NCBI RefSeq assembly: GCF_014695775.1
Contig: NZ_JACJOX010000026.1
Span: 1 to 64,000, forward strand
Reading direction: 5' to 3'
Source of the DNA: Leptolyngbya sp. FACHB-60
Lineage (GTDB): Bacteria; Cyanobacteriota; Cyanobacteriia; Phormidesmidales; Phormidesmidaceae
Length of the DNA stretch: 64,000 nt
How positions within the stretch are numbered: the stretch's first letter is position 1; each line of letters opens with the position of its first letter. This document shows, one piece after another, positions 7,872-18,522 of the stretch. A program made the translations under genes and the position numbers. The notes under the pieces were generated by a model. That model saw only the letters and a list, made by a program, of their open reading frames with translations. It had not been told where the DNA came from and did not search any database.

Positions 7872-10800
7872 TCACGCGCTAATCAGCGGCGTCGCCTTGG
7901 CCTGGAAGTTCGCATTCACCAGGGCCGTCACTGCTGCCTCCGGATCCTTCACGCGAAACTGCGCACCCAGCCGCACAAACTGCCGCTGCTGGGTGCCGCC
8001 AATCACCGCGATCACCGGCACCCGCGCATATTTGGGGTCGTCGCCCTGGTTGTTGCGAATCACGTTGCGCAGGCGGTGCTGTTGCTCAATGTCACCCGCC
8101 AGGCGGGGGTCTAGCTCCACCATCACCATGCGCACGTCTTCGATCGACTCGGCATCGTCAATGATGAACTGGACGCGATCGTCGCGGCGATCGACCTTGC
8201 CCCAAATCATCAGCCGTTTGTCAGCCACAATATGCTGGCCAATGCGCTCAAAAGATTTGGGAAAAACCACCGCCTCCGCCTGCCCGGTGAGGTCTTCGAG
8301 CTGAACGATCGCCATCCGGTCGCCCTTCTTCGTCACCACCGGCTTCACGCTGGCGAGAATCACGATCGCGCTCAGCGTCACATTATCCGGCTGCTCGTGC
8401 AGCTCCGCCAGGTTAATTGGGGCCAGCACCCGCGCCGATCGCTGCACCGACTTGAGCGGATGGTCGGAAATATAGAAGCCCAGCAGTTCTTTCTCCTGCC
8501 GCAGCTTTTCCTGAGCCTCAAAGTCGGCCACCAGCGGTGCTTTGGGCGCAGTTTCGTAGCCCGCCGAAGGTGTGGCGCTCTGGGTGTCGCCGCCACCCAT
8601 CATCATGTCGAACAGGTTGCCCTGGCCAATCTCGCGATCCTTCGCCCGGCTTTGGGCCCAGTCGATCACCAGCTCCAAATCCTGCATTAGCTGGTTGCGG
8701 TTAGGGTCAAGCTTATCGAGAGCCCCGGCTAGAATCAGCGATTCTAGAGCGCGGCGGTTGACGGAATGCAGATCGACGCGATCGCACAGTTCTGGCAGCG
8801 ACTTAAACGGCCCGTCTGACTCGCGGTTCTTGAAAATGCACTCGATCGCCCCTAGGCCGACGTTGCGCACCGCTGAGAGGCCAAACAAAATGCTTTTATC
8901 CTCGGGGGTGAAATCGACCAGCGATCGGTTGATATCCGGCGGCAGCACCTCAATGCCCATGGCAATGCAGTTGCCAATGTGCATCTGCACCTTGTCCTGG
9001 TCGCCGCTGTTGGAGGTCAACAGCGCCGCCATATACTCCACGGGGTAGTTGGCCTTCAGGTAGGCGGTCTGAAAGGTGACAAACCCGTAGGCGGTGGAGT
9101 GCGATTTGTTGAAGCAGTATTCGGCAAATTTCACCATCTGGTCCCAGAGTTCTGTCGCCACCTTCTTGGCGACGCCCTTCTCCATCGCACCGTTGACGAA
9201 GTTCTCCTGGTGCTTGAGCATTTCCGACATTTTCTTTTTACCCATGGCCCGCCGCAGCAGGTCGGCCTGGCCGAGGGAGTAGCCGCCCATATCCTGGGCA
9301 ATTTTCATGATCTGCTCTTGGTAGACCATGATGCCGTAGGTCTCGCTGAGAATCGGCTTCAAAATTTCGTCGGCAAAGTCGATTTTCTCTCGCCCATGCT
9401 TGCGGTTGATGAATTTAGGAATCAGCCCCGCATCCAGCGGCCCCGGCCGATAGAGAGCTAGCACCGAAGAAATATCTTCTAAACCCGAGGGCTTGAGATC
9501 CTTCACGATCTGGCGCATGCCGGAAGACTCAAGCTGGAAGACGCCGCCTAGGTCGCCACGCTCTAGCAGCTTGTAGGTAGCGGGGTCATCCATAGGCAGA
9601 TCGTCTGGGTCAATTTTGGTGCCGTGGGTGGCCTCAATGAGCTCCAGGGTTTTCTGGATCATCGTCAGGTTGCGCAGGCCCAAAAAGTCCATTTTTAGGA
9701 GGCCCAGGGCTTCCACGTCTTCCATGTAGTATTGGGTGATCACCTGGCCGTCGTTGTTGCGTTGGAGGGGCACAATTTCGTCGAGAGGATCTTTGGAGAT
9801 CACCACCCCAGCGGCGTGCATGCCGAAGGTTTTGTTGGTGCCCTCAATCCGCAGGGCCATGTCGATCCAGCGGCGGGTTTGGGGGTCGTTGTCGTACTTT
9901 TCTTTGAACTCCGGCGCGGGGGTGTCGTCGGAGATCATCACCTTAAGCTTGGTGGGCTTACCTCGCGCCACCGGAATCAGCTTCGCCATTCGATCTGACT
10001 CGGCGTAGGGGATATCAAGCACCCGCGCTACATCCTTGAGCACCGCTTTGGAAGTCATGCGGTTGAAGGTGATGATCTGCGCCACCCGCTCCTCGCCGTA
10101 GCGGCGGGTAACGTATTTGATTACCTCATCGCGGCGATCGATGCAGAAGTCGGTGTCAATATCCGGCATCGACTTGCGCTCGGGGTTCAAGAAACGCTCG
10201 AACAGCAGCCCGTGGTGGATGGGGTCGATGTTGGTGATTTCCATGGCGTAGGCCACCAAAGAGCCCGCTGCCGAGCCCCGCCCTGGGCCGACGGGAATAT
10301 TGTTGTCGCGGGCAAATCGAATGTAGTCCCACACCACCAAAAAGTAGGTGGGGAAGCCCATCTGGATCATCATCTCGATTTCGTATTCGAGGCGATCGCG
10401 GTATTCCTGGTCAATCTCCTCGTAGCGGGCCGTTTTCATCCGTTTGACCAGCCCCTCCCGCGCCACATGCCCCATGTAGGCCCCAGCATCCTCGTTAAAC
10501 TCGGCGGGGATGGGGAAGTCGGGAATGCGCGACTGGCCGAGGATGCCGGTATACTCTTCGATTTTGTCAGCGACTTCAAGGGTGTTGGCGATCGATTCTT
10601 CGATCACCTCTGGCTCAATGTGATCGCGGAACAGCTGCCGCATCTCATCGGCAGATTTCAGGTATTCTGTGCCGCTGTAGCGCAGGCGCTTGTCTTCGGT
10701 CAGCAGCTTGCCCGTCTGAATGCACAGCAGGGCGTCGTGGGCCTCCACATCGTTGCAGGAGATGTAGTGGGAGTCGTTGGTGCAGATGATTTTTACGTCC

Positions 10801-11390
10801 ATCTCCCGCGCGATCTTCAGCAGCTCCACATTCACTACCCGGTCTTCGGGGGAGCCGTGGTCCTGAATTTCGAGGTAGTAGTCTTCACCGAACAGGTCTT
10901 TGTACCACTGGGCCACCTTGCGGGCCACATCAGGTCGCTTCTGCAAGATCGCTTGGGGCACTTCGCCGCCGAGGCAGGCGCTGGTGACGATCAGTCCCTC
11001 GTGGTACTGCTCTAGCAAATCTTTATTAATGCAGGGGCGCGAAAAAATGCCCTTGCCTTGCACCCCCTGCAAATGGGAGATAGTGGTGAGCTTGACCAGG
11101 TTTTTGTAGCCCTGGGTGTTTTTAGCCAGCACCACTTGGTGGTAGCGGGGCCGGCGCTGCTGCTGCGAAATGTCGCCGTTGATCAGGTACATCTCGTTGC
11201 CGATGATCGGCTTGATGCCCGCCCCTTTGCAAACTTTGATCAGCTCAATCGCGCCATACATGACGCCGTGGTCAGTGAGGGCGATCGCCGGCATGTCCAG
11301 TTCCTTAGCCCGCGCTACCAGCTGGGGAAGCTGACTGGCCCCGTCAAGCAGGCTATAGGCACTGTGGATGTGGAGACCAACAAAGGACAT
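7872..11390 (-). CDS. dnaE: DNA polymerase III alpha subunit, single contiguous gene
   Basis: 1172 residues. This is the replicative polymerase: a PHP domain at the N-terminus ([21 protein letters not shown]), the C-family palm with the catalytic [12 protein letters not shown] near residue 410, a long finger region, a helix-hairpin-helix region, and a C-terminal OB-fold ([18 protein letters not shown]). Many cyanobacteria encode DnaE as two halves joined by a trans-splicing intein inserted between Tyr and Cys of KFAEY/CFN. Here that sequence is continuous (Y758-C759, bases 9114-9119) and no intein sequence is present. Length is close to that of a spliced cyanobacterial DnaE. No neighbour forms an obvious operon with it. 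Confidence 0.97.
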   Translation of the reverse strand: MSFVGLHIHSAYSLLDGASQLPQLVARAKELDMPAIALTDHGVMYGAIELIKVCKGAGIKPIIGNEMYLINGDISQQQRRPRYHQVVLAKNTQGYKNLVKLTTISHLQGVQGKGIFSRPCINKDLLEQYHEGLIVTSACLGGEVPQAILQKRPDVARKVAQWYKDLFGEDYYLEIQDHGSPEDRVVNVELLKIAREMDVKIICTNDSHYISCNDVEAHDALLCIQTGKLLTEDKRLRYSGTEYLKSADEMRQLFRDHIEPEVIEESIANTLEVADKIEEYTGILGQSRIPDFPIPAEFNEDAGAYMGHVAREGLVKRMKTARYEEIDQEYRDRLEYEIEMMIQMGFPTYFLVVWDYIRFARDNNIPVGPGRGSAAGSLVAYAMEITNIDPIHHGLLFERFLNPERKSMPDIDTDFCIDRRDEVIKYVTRRYGEERVAQIITFNRMTSKAVLKDVARVLDIPYAESDRMAKLIPVARGKPTKLKVMISDDTPAPEFKEKYDNDPQTRRWIDMALRIEGTNKTFGMHAAGVVISKDPLDEIVPLQRNNDGQVITQYYMEDVEALGLLKMDFLGLRNLTMIQKTLELIEATHGTKIDPDDLPMDDPATYKLLERGDLGGVFQLESSGMRQIVKDLKPSGLEDISSVLALYRPGPLDAGLIPKFINRKHGREKIDFADEILKPILSETYGIMVYQEQIMKIAQDMGGYSLGQADLLRRAMGKKKMSEMLKHQENFVNGAMEKGVAKKVATELWDQMVKFAEYCFNKSHSTAYGFVTFQTAYLKANYPVEYMAALLTSNSGDQDKVQMHIGNCIAMGIEVLPPDINRSLVDFTPEDKSILFGLSAVRNVGLGAIECIFKNRESDGPFKSLPELCDRVDLHSVNRRALESLILAGALDKLDPNRNQLMQDLELVIDWAQSRAKDREIGQGNLFDMMMGGGDTQSATPSAGYETAPKAPLVADFEAQEKLRQEKELLGFYISDHPLKSVQRSARVLAPINLAELHEQPDNVTLSAIVILASVKPVVTKKGDRMAIVQLEDLTGQAEAVVFPKSFERIGQHIVADKRLMIWGKVDRRDDRVQFIIDDAESIEDVRMVMVELDPRLAGDIEQQHRLRNVIRNNQGDDPKYARVPVIAVIGGTQQRQFVRLGAQFRVKDPEAAVTALVNANFQAKATPLISA

Positions 11391-11875
11391 AGCGCCGCGA
11401 TATGATAGTACAATTTTACTGCATTGGATAAGGCTGGGAGCCAGATTTCTCTGACCCCAAAGGCACCCAAGCTGCTCCTAAGGTTAGCGGATTTATAGGA
11501 CTACATCTAGCGATTTGGGGGAAATATAGAAATTTAAACCGCCACATCTGGCGTGCGCCCCCAAACATGCTGTCAACACCGGGTTTCAGGTTGGGCTAAG
11601 GTTAGCTCGACCTCCTCAACCCCTTCGCTTTTCCTAGAGATAGCCCTGAGAAGTTGTCTGACGTATCGTTAGACCGCAGATAACGATGCCCGATTCAAGC
11701 CTTCCCTAGTAACCGGTGCGCGATCGCCACTTTTGCCGCTGAAGTGAATAAAGCTAGCGATGAACGCTCAATCCTACAGCCAGGTAGATAGACTTAAACC
11801 TGAAGTTTATTTGATATAGAGAGACTAACTTGATCGGCTTACAGACTGATAGGGTTTGGCTGGCACAGCGCTTCA
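11391..11875. other. Intergenic region between dnaE and the DUF1206 gene
   Basis: 485 bases separating two divergent genes; it must hold both promoters. I found no tRNA-like fold, strong hairpin or convincing open frame. One HIP1-like GCGATCGC lies near 11720. An AT-rich stretch just before the DUF1206 start (about 11800-11830) is the most promoter-like part. Confidence 0.5.
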
Positions 11876-12769
11876 ATGGGTAATGTCAAGCTGATACTGA
11901 CGCTTTTACAGGGCTTAGTTCGCTTCGCGCAGCGGCAGCTCTTGAAACTTTTCAAACAACCCTTGGTGCGATGGTACATGCGATTAGGCCACGGCACTAA
12001 AGGTGCGTTCTATGGCCTAATCGGTCTATTTGCCCTCAACGATATCATTCATGACCAGCCGATTGTGTCGGGTAGCGAGGCGGTGCTCGCCGATCTGGAG
12101 CGCTGGCCCCTAGGTAGCGGGATCCTTGGTCTGCTAGCGTTTGGCCTTCTTGGCTACGTGCTGTGGCGCTTGATACAGGCCAGTATTGACCCAGGCCAGT
12201 CAGAAGCGTTAAACGTTCGTCAGGTGCTACAGCGCTGCGGCTACGTTGTCAGTGGTCTAACTTACCTAGGCGTTGCTCAAAGCGCGGCTAGACTATCCCT
12301 TAACCTAGTTGTCGATTTCAACGACACGATAGAAGATTTGGCCTCCGTTCTATTCGAGCGAGAAGTAGGCCCCTGGATGCTTTTTGGCGCTGGTCTTGGC
12401 GTTGTAGCCGTGGGTTGCCTCTATATTTACGGGGCGGCCTCCGGCGGCTACATCAACGATTTTCATCGAGACCTCTCTCGGCCCATTAAGCGATGGGTGA
12501 TAGTCATTGGCAAAGTTGGCATTATAGCTCGCGGGGTCGGCTTCGTTTTAATTGGGGCATACCTCATCAAAGCCGCCTATCTGGTTGACGATAAATCTGC
12601 TGGCGGGCTAGGCAATGTGTTTGACGAGCTAGATGAAGAATTTTTGGGCGAATACTGGCTGGGCGCGATCGCATTTGGCTTTTTGGCCTACGCCGTCTAT
12701 ATGATTATCGCAGCTTGCTATCGCCAGTTCCCGAAACTTAACCCACCAGCTGTAGCCAAAAACAACTAA
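11876..12769 (+). CDS. DUF1206 integral membrane protein
   Basis: 297 residues with about six membrane helices arranged as three two-helix units. Each unit begins with a G-x-x-x-(K/R)-G-x-x-(Y/F)-x-x-I/L-G motif: LGHGTKGAFYGLIGLFA, then LQRCGYVVSGLTYLGVA, then VGIIARGVGFVLIGAYL. This three-fold arrangement is typical of DUF1206. The charged N-terminus would be cytosolic. The function of the family is unknown. No operon partner is evident; the next gene is 232 bases away. Confidence 0.85.
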   Translation: MGNVKLILTLLQGLVRFAQRQLLKLFKQPLVRWYMRLGHGTKGAFYGLIGLFALNDIIHDQPIVSGSEAVLADLERWPLGSGILGLLAFGLLGYVLWRLIQASIDPGQSEALNVRQVLQRCGYVVSGLTYLGVAQSAARLSLNLVVDFNDTIEDLASVLFEREVGPWMLFGAGLGVVAVGCLYIYGAASGGYINDFHRDLSRPIKRWVIVIGKVGIIARGVGFVLIGAYLIKAAYLVDDKSAGGLGNVFDELDEEFLGEYWLGAIAFGFLAYAVYMIIAACYRQFPKLNPPAVAKNN

Positions 12770-13001
12770 TCTCTGCGAGTTTTGAACACCATTGATCGTT
12801 AAATTCTGACGGTAAACTGGTTGGCTATAGCGATCGGTAGAGAGTCTAAGTAAACGATGCCAAGGGTGCGTTGGGCGATCGCTACAATACCTTCTGGGAT
12901 AGTTTTACTGCGTCAGGCCGAGCGATGAAGCATGCTAGGAAAACTAGAATTGTCGGCTTGCAAGGTCGCTACATAAGTACGTTTAAGGTAAGCAACTAGC
13001 C

Positions 13002-14060
13002 GTGATACAGCGACGCAGATGGGACAAACGGTATTGGCTGGCGCTCCTGCTGTTAATGGTTGCCGGCCTGCTAATGCATATTAGCTTTTGGTTTACACCT
13101 GCCAAAGATTTAATGGGGCAAGACATTTATTACATCTGGCTAGAAGGTAAAAGAATTATTGCTGGAGAAAACCCCTACGCCAGAATTCTCGCTAGCGACA
13201 TGAGGGATAACGACAAATACGCCACCTACTTTCCTTTGGCTTATCTCTTCTCTGCACTGATTCAAAAACTTGGGTTTCCAGAATTTCTAGACTGGCTCTA
13301 TGTGTGGCGACCGATTTCGTTTTCGTTTCACTTAGGCCTAATCGCCCTAACGCTGAGATATTTTTATGCACGAGGCTTTTGGCTGCTCGGCTTTGCCGCC
13401 GCCACTGTTCTCCTACTAGGTCGTTGGAGCGTCTACATTACCAGAGTTCACCACCTTGAGTTTGCGGCCGTCTTTTTTTTGCTGCTTTCTTTAGTTCTCT
13501 TAAAAGAAAAATCAAGGCTGTCATTGCTTGCCTTTAGTATTTCTTTAGGGATCAAACAGATTGCGATCTTTCTGCTGCCGCTTTACCTGATTCACCTCTG
13601 GGTTAACGGCGCTAAAGATAGACGAGTTCAAGCGGTTGCTTGGGGCTTTTTAATTATTTTAAGTGTTCCAGCCTTAACCTCACTGCCATTTTTATTTTGG
13701 AATGCAGAAGGTTTTTTGAAATCCATTCTTTTTTCAGCTACTCGTGCCGGAAGTTCACATATTGAGAGTGCGCCTTCCCTTGACATAATTTTTTCTCAGA
13801 ACCTACCCTGGTTGGTGGGTTTAAAGGCTAAGCTGCTAATGTTATTGCTGATGGGGCTTGTTTATCTAAGCTTCTGGAAAGAAAGGATCACTATCTTGGC
13901 TTCCTCCGCCGTGATAATGATGGTTTTTCTTTATTTCAACTCGGTGCTGTTTTTACAGTATTTTTTGTGGCCTTTGAGTTTGACCCTGTTGGCTCTAGTT
14001 GAACTAGTGCCACCTTTGCCACCACAAAAACCGGTGAGGATTGATGGCAACAATCTGTAG
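13002..14060 (+). CDS. GT87/DUF2029-like membrane glycosyltransferase (putative)
   Basis: 352 residues from a GTG start. About nine membrane helices are visible, with an extracytoplasmic loop after the first containing GQDIYYIWLEGKRIIAGENP and later YATYFPLAYLF. An acidic residue after helix 1 followed by a GENPY motif is the layout of polyprenyl-phosphate-dependent mannosyltransferases (GT87). That family builds lipid-linked glycans on the outer face of the membrane. Similarity is by architecture, so a general DUF2029-like label is safer than a defined substrate. The base composition is noticeably more AT-rich than that of the neighbours (long T and A runs), which may indicate transfer. Confidence 0.6.
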   Translation: MIQRRRWDKRYWLALLLLMVAGLLMHISFWFTPAKDLMGQDIYYIWLEGKRIIAGENPYARILASDMRDNDKYATYFPLAYLFSALIQKLGFPEFLDWLYVWRPISFSFHLGLIALTLRYFYARGFWLLGFAAATVLLLGRWSVYITRVHHLEFAAVFFLLLSLVLLKEKSRLSLLAFSISLGIKQIAIFLLPLYLIHLWVNGAKDRRVQAVAWGFLIILSVPALTSLPFLFWNAEGFLKSILFSATRAGSSHIESAPSLDIIFSQNLPWLVGLKAKLLMLLLMGLVYLSFWKERITILASSAVIMMVFLYFNSVLFLQYFLWPLSLTLLALVELVPPLPPQKPVRIDGNNL

Positions 14061-14070
14061 AAACATGACC

Positions 14071-14099
14071 TTTCAGAAGTAGCTATTCCGCTTCTGAAA
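14071..14099. terminator. Hairpin between two convergent genes
   Basis: TTTCAGAAG (14071-14079) pairs perfectly with CTTCTGAAA (14091-14099) across an 11-base loop. It lies at the meeting point of the GT87-like gene and the HD-domain gene, overlapping the last codons of the latter. It could terminate both, but no T tract supports intrinsic termination. Confidence 0.4.
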
Positions 14100-15396
14100 C
14101 TCCTCCAGAGTTATAGGTAGCCCAGGTTTGCCGCAGCCAGGGGTGAATTTCTCGCGGATAGAGTAGCCAAGTGCGTTCATAGGGCTGGCTAAGGGCCTGC
14201 ACCAAGGGCGAGAGATCTTTGATATCGGTAAACGCGTTGTCGCGGTACAGGCAGATGCCTTCGTTATAGGTGGTGTAACCTCGGCTCCAGGTGCGACGCA
14301 GGCCACTGTAGTTTTCGCCACTATAGCCCTGCTGCTCTAAATGGGTGCGAACTGCGTGGAGAAAGTCATTCTGCTGATCTAGTGAGAGCGGGGTGACTTC
14401 CAGCGTCTTGAGCAAATCGCGATCGAGGTAGCGGCGGCACAGGTCGGCCAACAGCAAGTCGGGGCTGTACCGCCACCGCTGGAGGTGATAGGTAAAGACA
14501 ATATCGTCCCCAGCAAGGTAAGTCTCTAAAGACAGAGGATGATCGGGAGTGAGCAACCAGGCAGTCACTGTAGGATCGGCCTCTAGCTTGCCCACGAGCA
14601 AATCGGCTCTGGCTCGCTCAAAGGCCCGCTCTAGCAGCCAGGTGACGGAGATATTTTTGGGGTGGTTGTACACCTGCACATACATGAAGTGGCGCACTAC
14701 CAGATAGTGCTCGATCGCAGACAAGCCCTTGTGGGCCACCACAAGGCGACCGCTTTGGGGCTCAAACCGCAGGGCCATGAGAATGCGATCGAGATCGAGC
14801 TGGCCGTAGCTGGCTCCAGTGAAGTAGCTATCGCGCAGCAGGTAGTCGAGGCGATCGCAATCCAGCTGACTCGACACCAGCTGCCACACTAGCGCGACGG
14901 GGTGCTCGTGGGTGTAGACCTGATCCACCGCTGCCGCCAGACCCTCGGCCCGCGCCTCTAGGGCATCATGAATCTCCGGCAGTTCGCGAATCATGCGGCG
15001 GGTCCAGTGCTCGTGCTGGAGACCAAACACCTCTTCAGCGGTGTGGCTAAAGGGGCCGTGGCCGATGTCGTGGAGCAGGGCCGCCACCAGTACCGTAGCT
15101 CGGTAGGGGGCCAGTTCCGGGTAACGCCGCTGGATCTGATCAAAGGCGCGACGGGCGATCGCCATCACCCCCAGCGAATGGGTAAAGCGCGAGCTTTCGG
15201 CCCCGTGAAAGGTGAGACTGGCTGGGCCGAGCTGGCGAATCCGCCGCAATCGCTGAAATGCCGGCGTATCGATCAGCTGAGTTAACAGCGCCTCATCGGG
15301 GTCGCCGGCGTGCAGCGTAATCGCGCCATGGAGCGGGTCGTGGTACGAGCGGCTGGCCTTGAGCTGCCCTTCCTGGGGCAAAGATTTAAGATGCAC
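14083..15396 (-). CDS. HD-domain phosphohydrolase (dNTPase-like)
   Basis: 437 residues. The HD metal site is intact: an upstream His in RFTHSLGVM and the HD pair in LLHDIGHGPFSH near residues 105-117. The N-terminal YHDPLHGAITL and the FQRLRRIRQLG stretch are typical of the YdhJ/SAMHD1-like branch, which hydrolyses dNTPs or related nucleotides. It starts with GTG at 15396 and overlaps the end of ctpA by 11 bases, so it is probably the second gene of a ctpA operon. A link to CtpA function is not obvious. Confidence 0.88.
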   Translation of the reverse strand: MHLKSLPQEGQLKASRSYHDPLHGAITLHAGDPDEALLTQLIDTPAFQRLRRIRQLGPASLTFHGAESSRFTHSLGVMAIARRAFDQIQRRYPELAPYRATVLVAALLHDIGHGPFSHTAEEVFGLQHEHWTRRMIRELPEIHDALEARAEGLAAAVDQVYTHEHPVALVWQLVSSQLDCDRLDYLLRDSYFTGASYGQLDLDRILMALRFEPQSGRLVVAHKGLSAIEHYLVVRHFMYVQVYNHPKNISVTWLLERAFERARADLLVGKLEADPTVTAWLLTPDHPLSLETYLAGDDIVFTYHLQRWRYSPDLLLADLCRRYLDRDLLKTLEVTPLSLDQQNDFLHAVRTHLEQQGYSGENYSGLRRTWSRGYTTYNEGICLYRDNAFTDIKDLSPLVQALSQPYERTWLLYPREIHPWLRQTWATYNSGGVSEAE

Positions 15397-16627
15397 TGGC
15401 TAGGACCGTGGCTTGACTTAGCATCTCTAGCGCAGCCTGGTACTGGGGGTCGGCATCGGTAGCCACGGTGTCGCGACTGAGGGGCACGCTGGCAACGATG
15501 CGATCGGGTTTAATCCCCAATCTATTGATGTCGTGGTGGGCCGGCGTTTCATACTTGGCCACGGTCACCGCCAGCCCCGCCCCGTCCGACAGGTCAAACA
15601 GCGACTGAATTAGCCCTTTGCCAAAGGTGGTGCTGCCCACCAGGGTGGCTCGGCCATTGTCCTGCAGCGCCCCGGCCAAAATTTCACTAGCGCTAGCGGT
15701 GCCCTCGTTGACCAGCACCACCAGCGGTGCGTCGGTAATCGCCTGGCCAAACGCCTCAAAGCTATCTAAAATTCCCTGGCGGTTAACTGTATAGACAATC
15801 GTGCCCTGGGGCAGCCACAGCCGAGCAATTTCGATGCCTGCCTGCAATAGCCCACCCGGGTTATTGCGCAGATCGAGTAGATAGCCCTCAGCCCCCTGGT
15901 TGGCCAAGGTTTGAATCGCGGCGGACACCTTCTCAGATGCGTTGCCGTTGAACTGGCTCAGCCGCAGGTAGCCCACTCGTTGCCCCCCTGGTGTTGTCTT
16001 CAGCGCCGCTACCACGGGGTTGAGGGTAATCACATCGCGGGTCAGAGAAACCTGGCGGGCCGTGGTCTCGTCAAGGCTACGCAATTGCAGGGTAACAGTG
16101 GTGCCACGCTGGCCCCGCATCCGAGCAGCGGCCTCATCTAGCGTCAGCTCCGTGGTGGCGACGCCATCGATCTCAAGCACCACATCTTGGGGTTGAATAC
16201 CTGCCTGCTCCGCCGGAGACCCTTCAATGGGGGCAATCACCCGCAGCCAGCCAGGTTGCTCATCCTTAGAAATTTGCAGCCCTACTCCGGTCAACGCTCC
16301 AGCGGTACTGGTTTGCAAACTGCGGTACTGCTCGGGGGGCAGCAGCCGGGTGTAGGGGTCTTCTAGCCCAGCCAGCATATCCTGAATGGCTTGGTAGGTA
16401 TCGTCCCGACTGGCCAGGGCGCGATCGAGGGCTCGCTGGCGAGTAAACCACCAGTTTTGGTGGTTAAACGTCTCGTCTACATAGGCCCGGTTCACAATGC
16501 GCCACACCTCTGCCACCAGATTTTGCTCCTCAGTGAGGGCAAAGGCAGGGCCTGCTGACACCCCACCGACCACTAGCCCCATCAAGCAAAGGCTAAGAAT
16601 AGAAAGACGCAATAGGGGTTTAATCAT
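15386..16627 (-). CDS. ctpA: Carboxyl-terminal processing protease CtpA (S41)
   Basis: 413 residues with a Sec signal peptide (LLRLSILSLCLMGLVVGGV...AFA). A PDZ domain spans about 100-190 (GVGLQISKDEQPGWLRV, GSPAEQAGIQPQDVVLEIDG), followed by the S41 core. The catalytic Ser lies in NEGTASASEILAG near residue 313 and the catalytic Lys in TTFGKGLIQS near 338. CtpA removes the C-terminal extension of the photosystem II D1 protein in the thylakoid lumen. Its position divergent to petB-petD is a known cyanobacterial arrangement and supports ctpA rather than ctpB or ctpC, but the paralogues cannot be separated with certainty here. Confidence 0.88.
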   Translation of the reverse strand: MIKPLLRLSILSLCLMGLVVGGVSAGPAFALTEEQNLVAEVWRIVNRAYVDETFNHQNWWFTRQRALDRALASRDDTYQAIQDMLAGLEDPYTRLLPPEQYRSLQTSTAGALTGVGLQISKDEQPGWLRVIAPIEGSPAEQAGIQPQDVVLEIDGVATTELTLDEAAARMRGQRGTTVTLQLRSLDETTARQVSLTRDVITLNPVVAALKTTPGGQRVGYLRLSQFNGNASEKVSAAIQTLANQGAEGYLLDLRNNPGGLLQAGIEIARLWLPQGTIVYTVNRQGILDSFEAFGQAITDAPLVVLVNEGTASASEILAGALQDNGRATLVGSTTFGKGLIQSLFDLSDGAGLAVTVAKYETPAHHDINRLGIKPDRIVASVPLSRDTVATDADPQYQAALEMLSQATVLASAS

Positions 16628-17090
16628 AAACGCAGGGCAGAGGCAGGCAATAGATTGAGGGTGAACGAAATGTGGTGTTGACCAGCGTTTCTAACTCATA
16701 GGGAGCCTGGGTTAAGGATCGACGATATCCTAGCCATTCGGTCAGCGCTTCACATTAGTTTATTCTGAGCATTTTTTACTGATTGCGCCCAACCGGCAGA
16801 GATAACGCTTCTCTACCGGGTTCACCAAGCCCTATGGTGAGCAGGTATCTAGCTATCCCTTACCGTTGAGTCAATGTAACGGAGTATTGCAAGATTATAG
16901 CAAGGGTCTAATTTATCTCCCTGAGCTGGCGTGGGCCTAGGACGAGCCTTTTGCCCTGGTTGCCTATTCTGGGGATGGCAGGATGCGTCTCAGGCCTTAG
17001 AATTTAAGTTAGAGAATTTAGCGTTGCCATTACGGCTATGTTACATTTTTCATTGACGGCAATTATTGAATATATAGAGTTACCCGCTTC
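16628..17090. promoter_or_regulatory. Divergent ctpA / petB promoter region
   Basis: 463 bases without a gene. The petB-proximal 60 bases are AT-rich and contain TTGACG (17053-17058) and TATATA (17071-17076). Their 12-base spacing is too short for a sigma-70 pair, so the real start site may lie further upstream. No strong hairpin or RNA gene was seen. Confidence 0.5.
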
Positions 17091-17759
17091 ATGTTTACTA
17101 AGCAAGTTACCGGCTCTAAGGCCTTCCAATGGTTTAACGAGCGGCTAGAGATTCAGGCCCTGGCCGATGACATCTCTAGCAAGTATGTGCCGCCCCACGT
17201 CAATATTTTCTATTGCCTGGGTGGCATTACCCTGACCTGCTTCCTGATCCAGTTTGCCACTGGGTTTGCGATGACCTTCTACTACAAACCCACGGTCACT
17301 GAAGCATTCAGTTCTGTGCAGTATCTGATGACCGATGTCAACTTCGGCTGGCTGATTCGGTCTATCCACCGTTGGTCCGCCAGCATGATGGTGCTGATGA
17401 TGCTTCTCCACGTGTTTCGGGTGTATCTCACCGGCGGCTTCAAGAAGCCCCGTGAGCTGACCTGGGTAACCGGGGTGGTGCTGGCCGTCATCACGGTGAC
17501 CTTTGGCGTCACTGGCTACTCCCTTCCCTGGGATCAGGTGGGCTATTGGGCTGTGAAGATTGTGTCTGGGGTGCCCGGTGCCATTCCTGTGGTGGGCTCT
17601 ACTGTAGTTGAGCTGATGCGCGGCGGTGAAGCCGTTGGGCAATCGACGCTGACCCGCTTTTACAGCCTGCACACCTTCGTTCTGCCATGGGCGATCGCGG
17701 TGTTTATGCTGCTGCACTTCCTGATGATTCGCAAGCAGGGTATCTCTGGCCCTCTCTAG
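17091..17759 (+). CDS. petB: Cytochrome b6
   Basis: 222 residues, the usual cyanobacterial length, from the canonical start [20 protein letters not shown]. It is the four-helix di-heme subunit of the thylakoid cytochrome b6f complex. Helix B and D histidines for the b hemes are visible ([35 protein letters not shown]). The cysteine that binds heme c-n is in NIFYCLGG (Cys42 here, Cys35 in the shorter numbering). petD follows after 154 bases, and ctpA is divergent. Confidence 0.98.
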   Translation: MFTKQVTGSKAFQWFNERLEIQALADDISSKYVPPHVNIFYCLGGITLTCFLIQFATGFAMTFYYKPTVTEAFSSVQYLMTDVNFGWLIRSIHRWSASMMVLMMLLHVFRVYLTGGFKKPRELTWVTGVVLAVITVTFGVTGYSLPWDQVGYWAVKIVSGVPGAIPVVGSTVVELMRGGEAVGQSTLTRFYSLHTFVLPWAIAVFMLLHFLMIRKQGISGPL

Positions 17760-17913
17760 GGTTTGAGATACGATGGGAGCTGTTGCTAAGGCAGGCTCCT
17801 GAGCGCAAGTGTTTGTGGGCATGACGTTTAGTTTCGGCTATACCGATTGCCCTGGATGAATGGTTTAGACTCTGGGCCTGGCCCAACTGGCTGTAACAGG
17901 AGAAGTTTTTTCA

Positions 17914-18396
17914 ATGGCGACCATTAAAAAGCCGGATCTAAGCGATCCTAAGTTAAGAGACTTGCTCAAGCAGGGCATGGGCCACAACTACTACGGCGAA
18001 CCCGCCTGGCCCAATGACCTGCTTTACATCTTTCCCGTGGTTATTCTAGGCACCATCGCCTGCTGTGTTGGGCTGGCTGTGCTAGACCCTGCCCTGGTGG
18101 GTGAGCCCGCTGACCCCTTTGCCACCCCCCTAGAAATTCTGCCGGAGTGGTACCTGTACCCCACCTTCCAGATTTTACGGATTGTGCCGAGCAAGCTGTT
18201 GGGTATTGGCGCGATGACGGCTATTCCCCTAGGGCTGATGCTGATCCCCTTTATCGAGAACGTCAACAAGTTCCAAAACCCCTTCCGCCGTCCTTTGGCC
18301 ACCACGCTGTTTCTGTTGGGAACTGCGGCAACCCTATGGTTGGGCATTGGGGCGACCTTCCCCATTCAGGACTCGCTGACCCTGGGCCTGTTCTAG
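17914..18396 (+). CDS. petD: Cytochrome b6f complex subunit IV
   Basis: 160 residues, standard length, with three membrane helices. The PEWY quinol-site motif lies in [14 protein letters not shown], and the start [15 protein letters not shown] is typical. A GGAG ribosome site lies about 10 bases upstream of the ATG. Transcribed with petB and closed by the terminator at 18420. Confidence 0.98.
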   Translation: MATIKKPDLSDPKLRDLLKQGMGHNYYGEPAWPNDLLYIFPVVILGTIACCVGLAVLDPALVGEPADPFATPLEILPEWYLYPTFQILRIVPSKLLGIGAMTAIPLGLMLIPFIENVNKFQNPFRRPLATTLFLLGTAATLWLGIGATFPIQDSLTLGLF

Positions 18397-18419
18397 ACGG
18401 CTAACTCTAGCCATCATGC

Positions 18420-18460
18420 AAGACCTGCGTAGAACTGTATCGTTTTACGCAGGTCTTTTT
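18420..18460 (+). terminator. Rho-independent terminator of petB-petD
   Basis: Twelve-base perfect stem AAGACCTGCGTA / TACGCAGGTCTT (18420-18431 with 18446-18457) and a 14-base loop, followed by a run of T (18456-18460). It starts 23 bases after the petD stop. Confidence 0.9.
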
Positions 18461-18522
18461 GCTGGGGGTGTACTCTTTCGCTAAGCTACGTTCAGGGAGC
18501 TCTGGTAGGCGTTGATACAGGA

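Noticed and set aside
7785..8114. 109-residue plus-strand frame overlapping the end of dnaE
   Set aside because: The first about 30 codons look protein-like (ESDPFYDVADKLVIAQ), but the rest is antisense to dnaE. It could be a very short gene remnant.
10212..11015. 267-residue open frame on the plus strand
   Set aside because: It lies fully antisense to dnaE, whose protein is strongly conserved. The His/Val/Gly-rich composition is that of a mirror of a high-GC gene.
17145..17822. 225-residue open frame on the minus strand
   Set aside because: Antisense to petB, one of the most conserved genes here; the frame is His/Gln-rich and without motifs.
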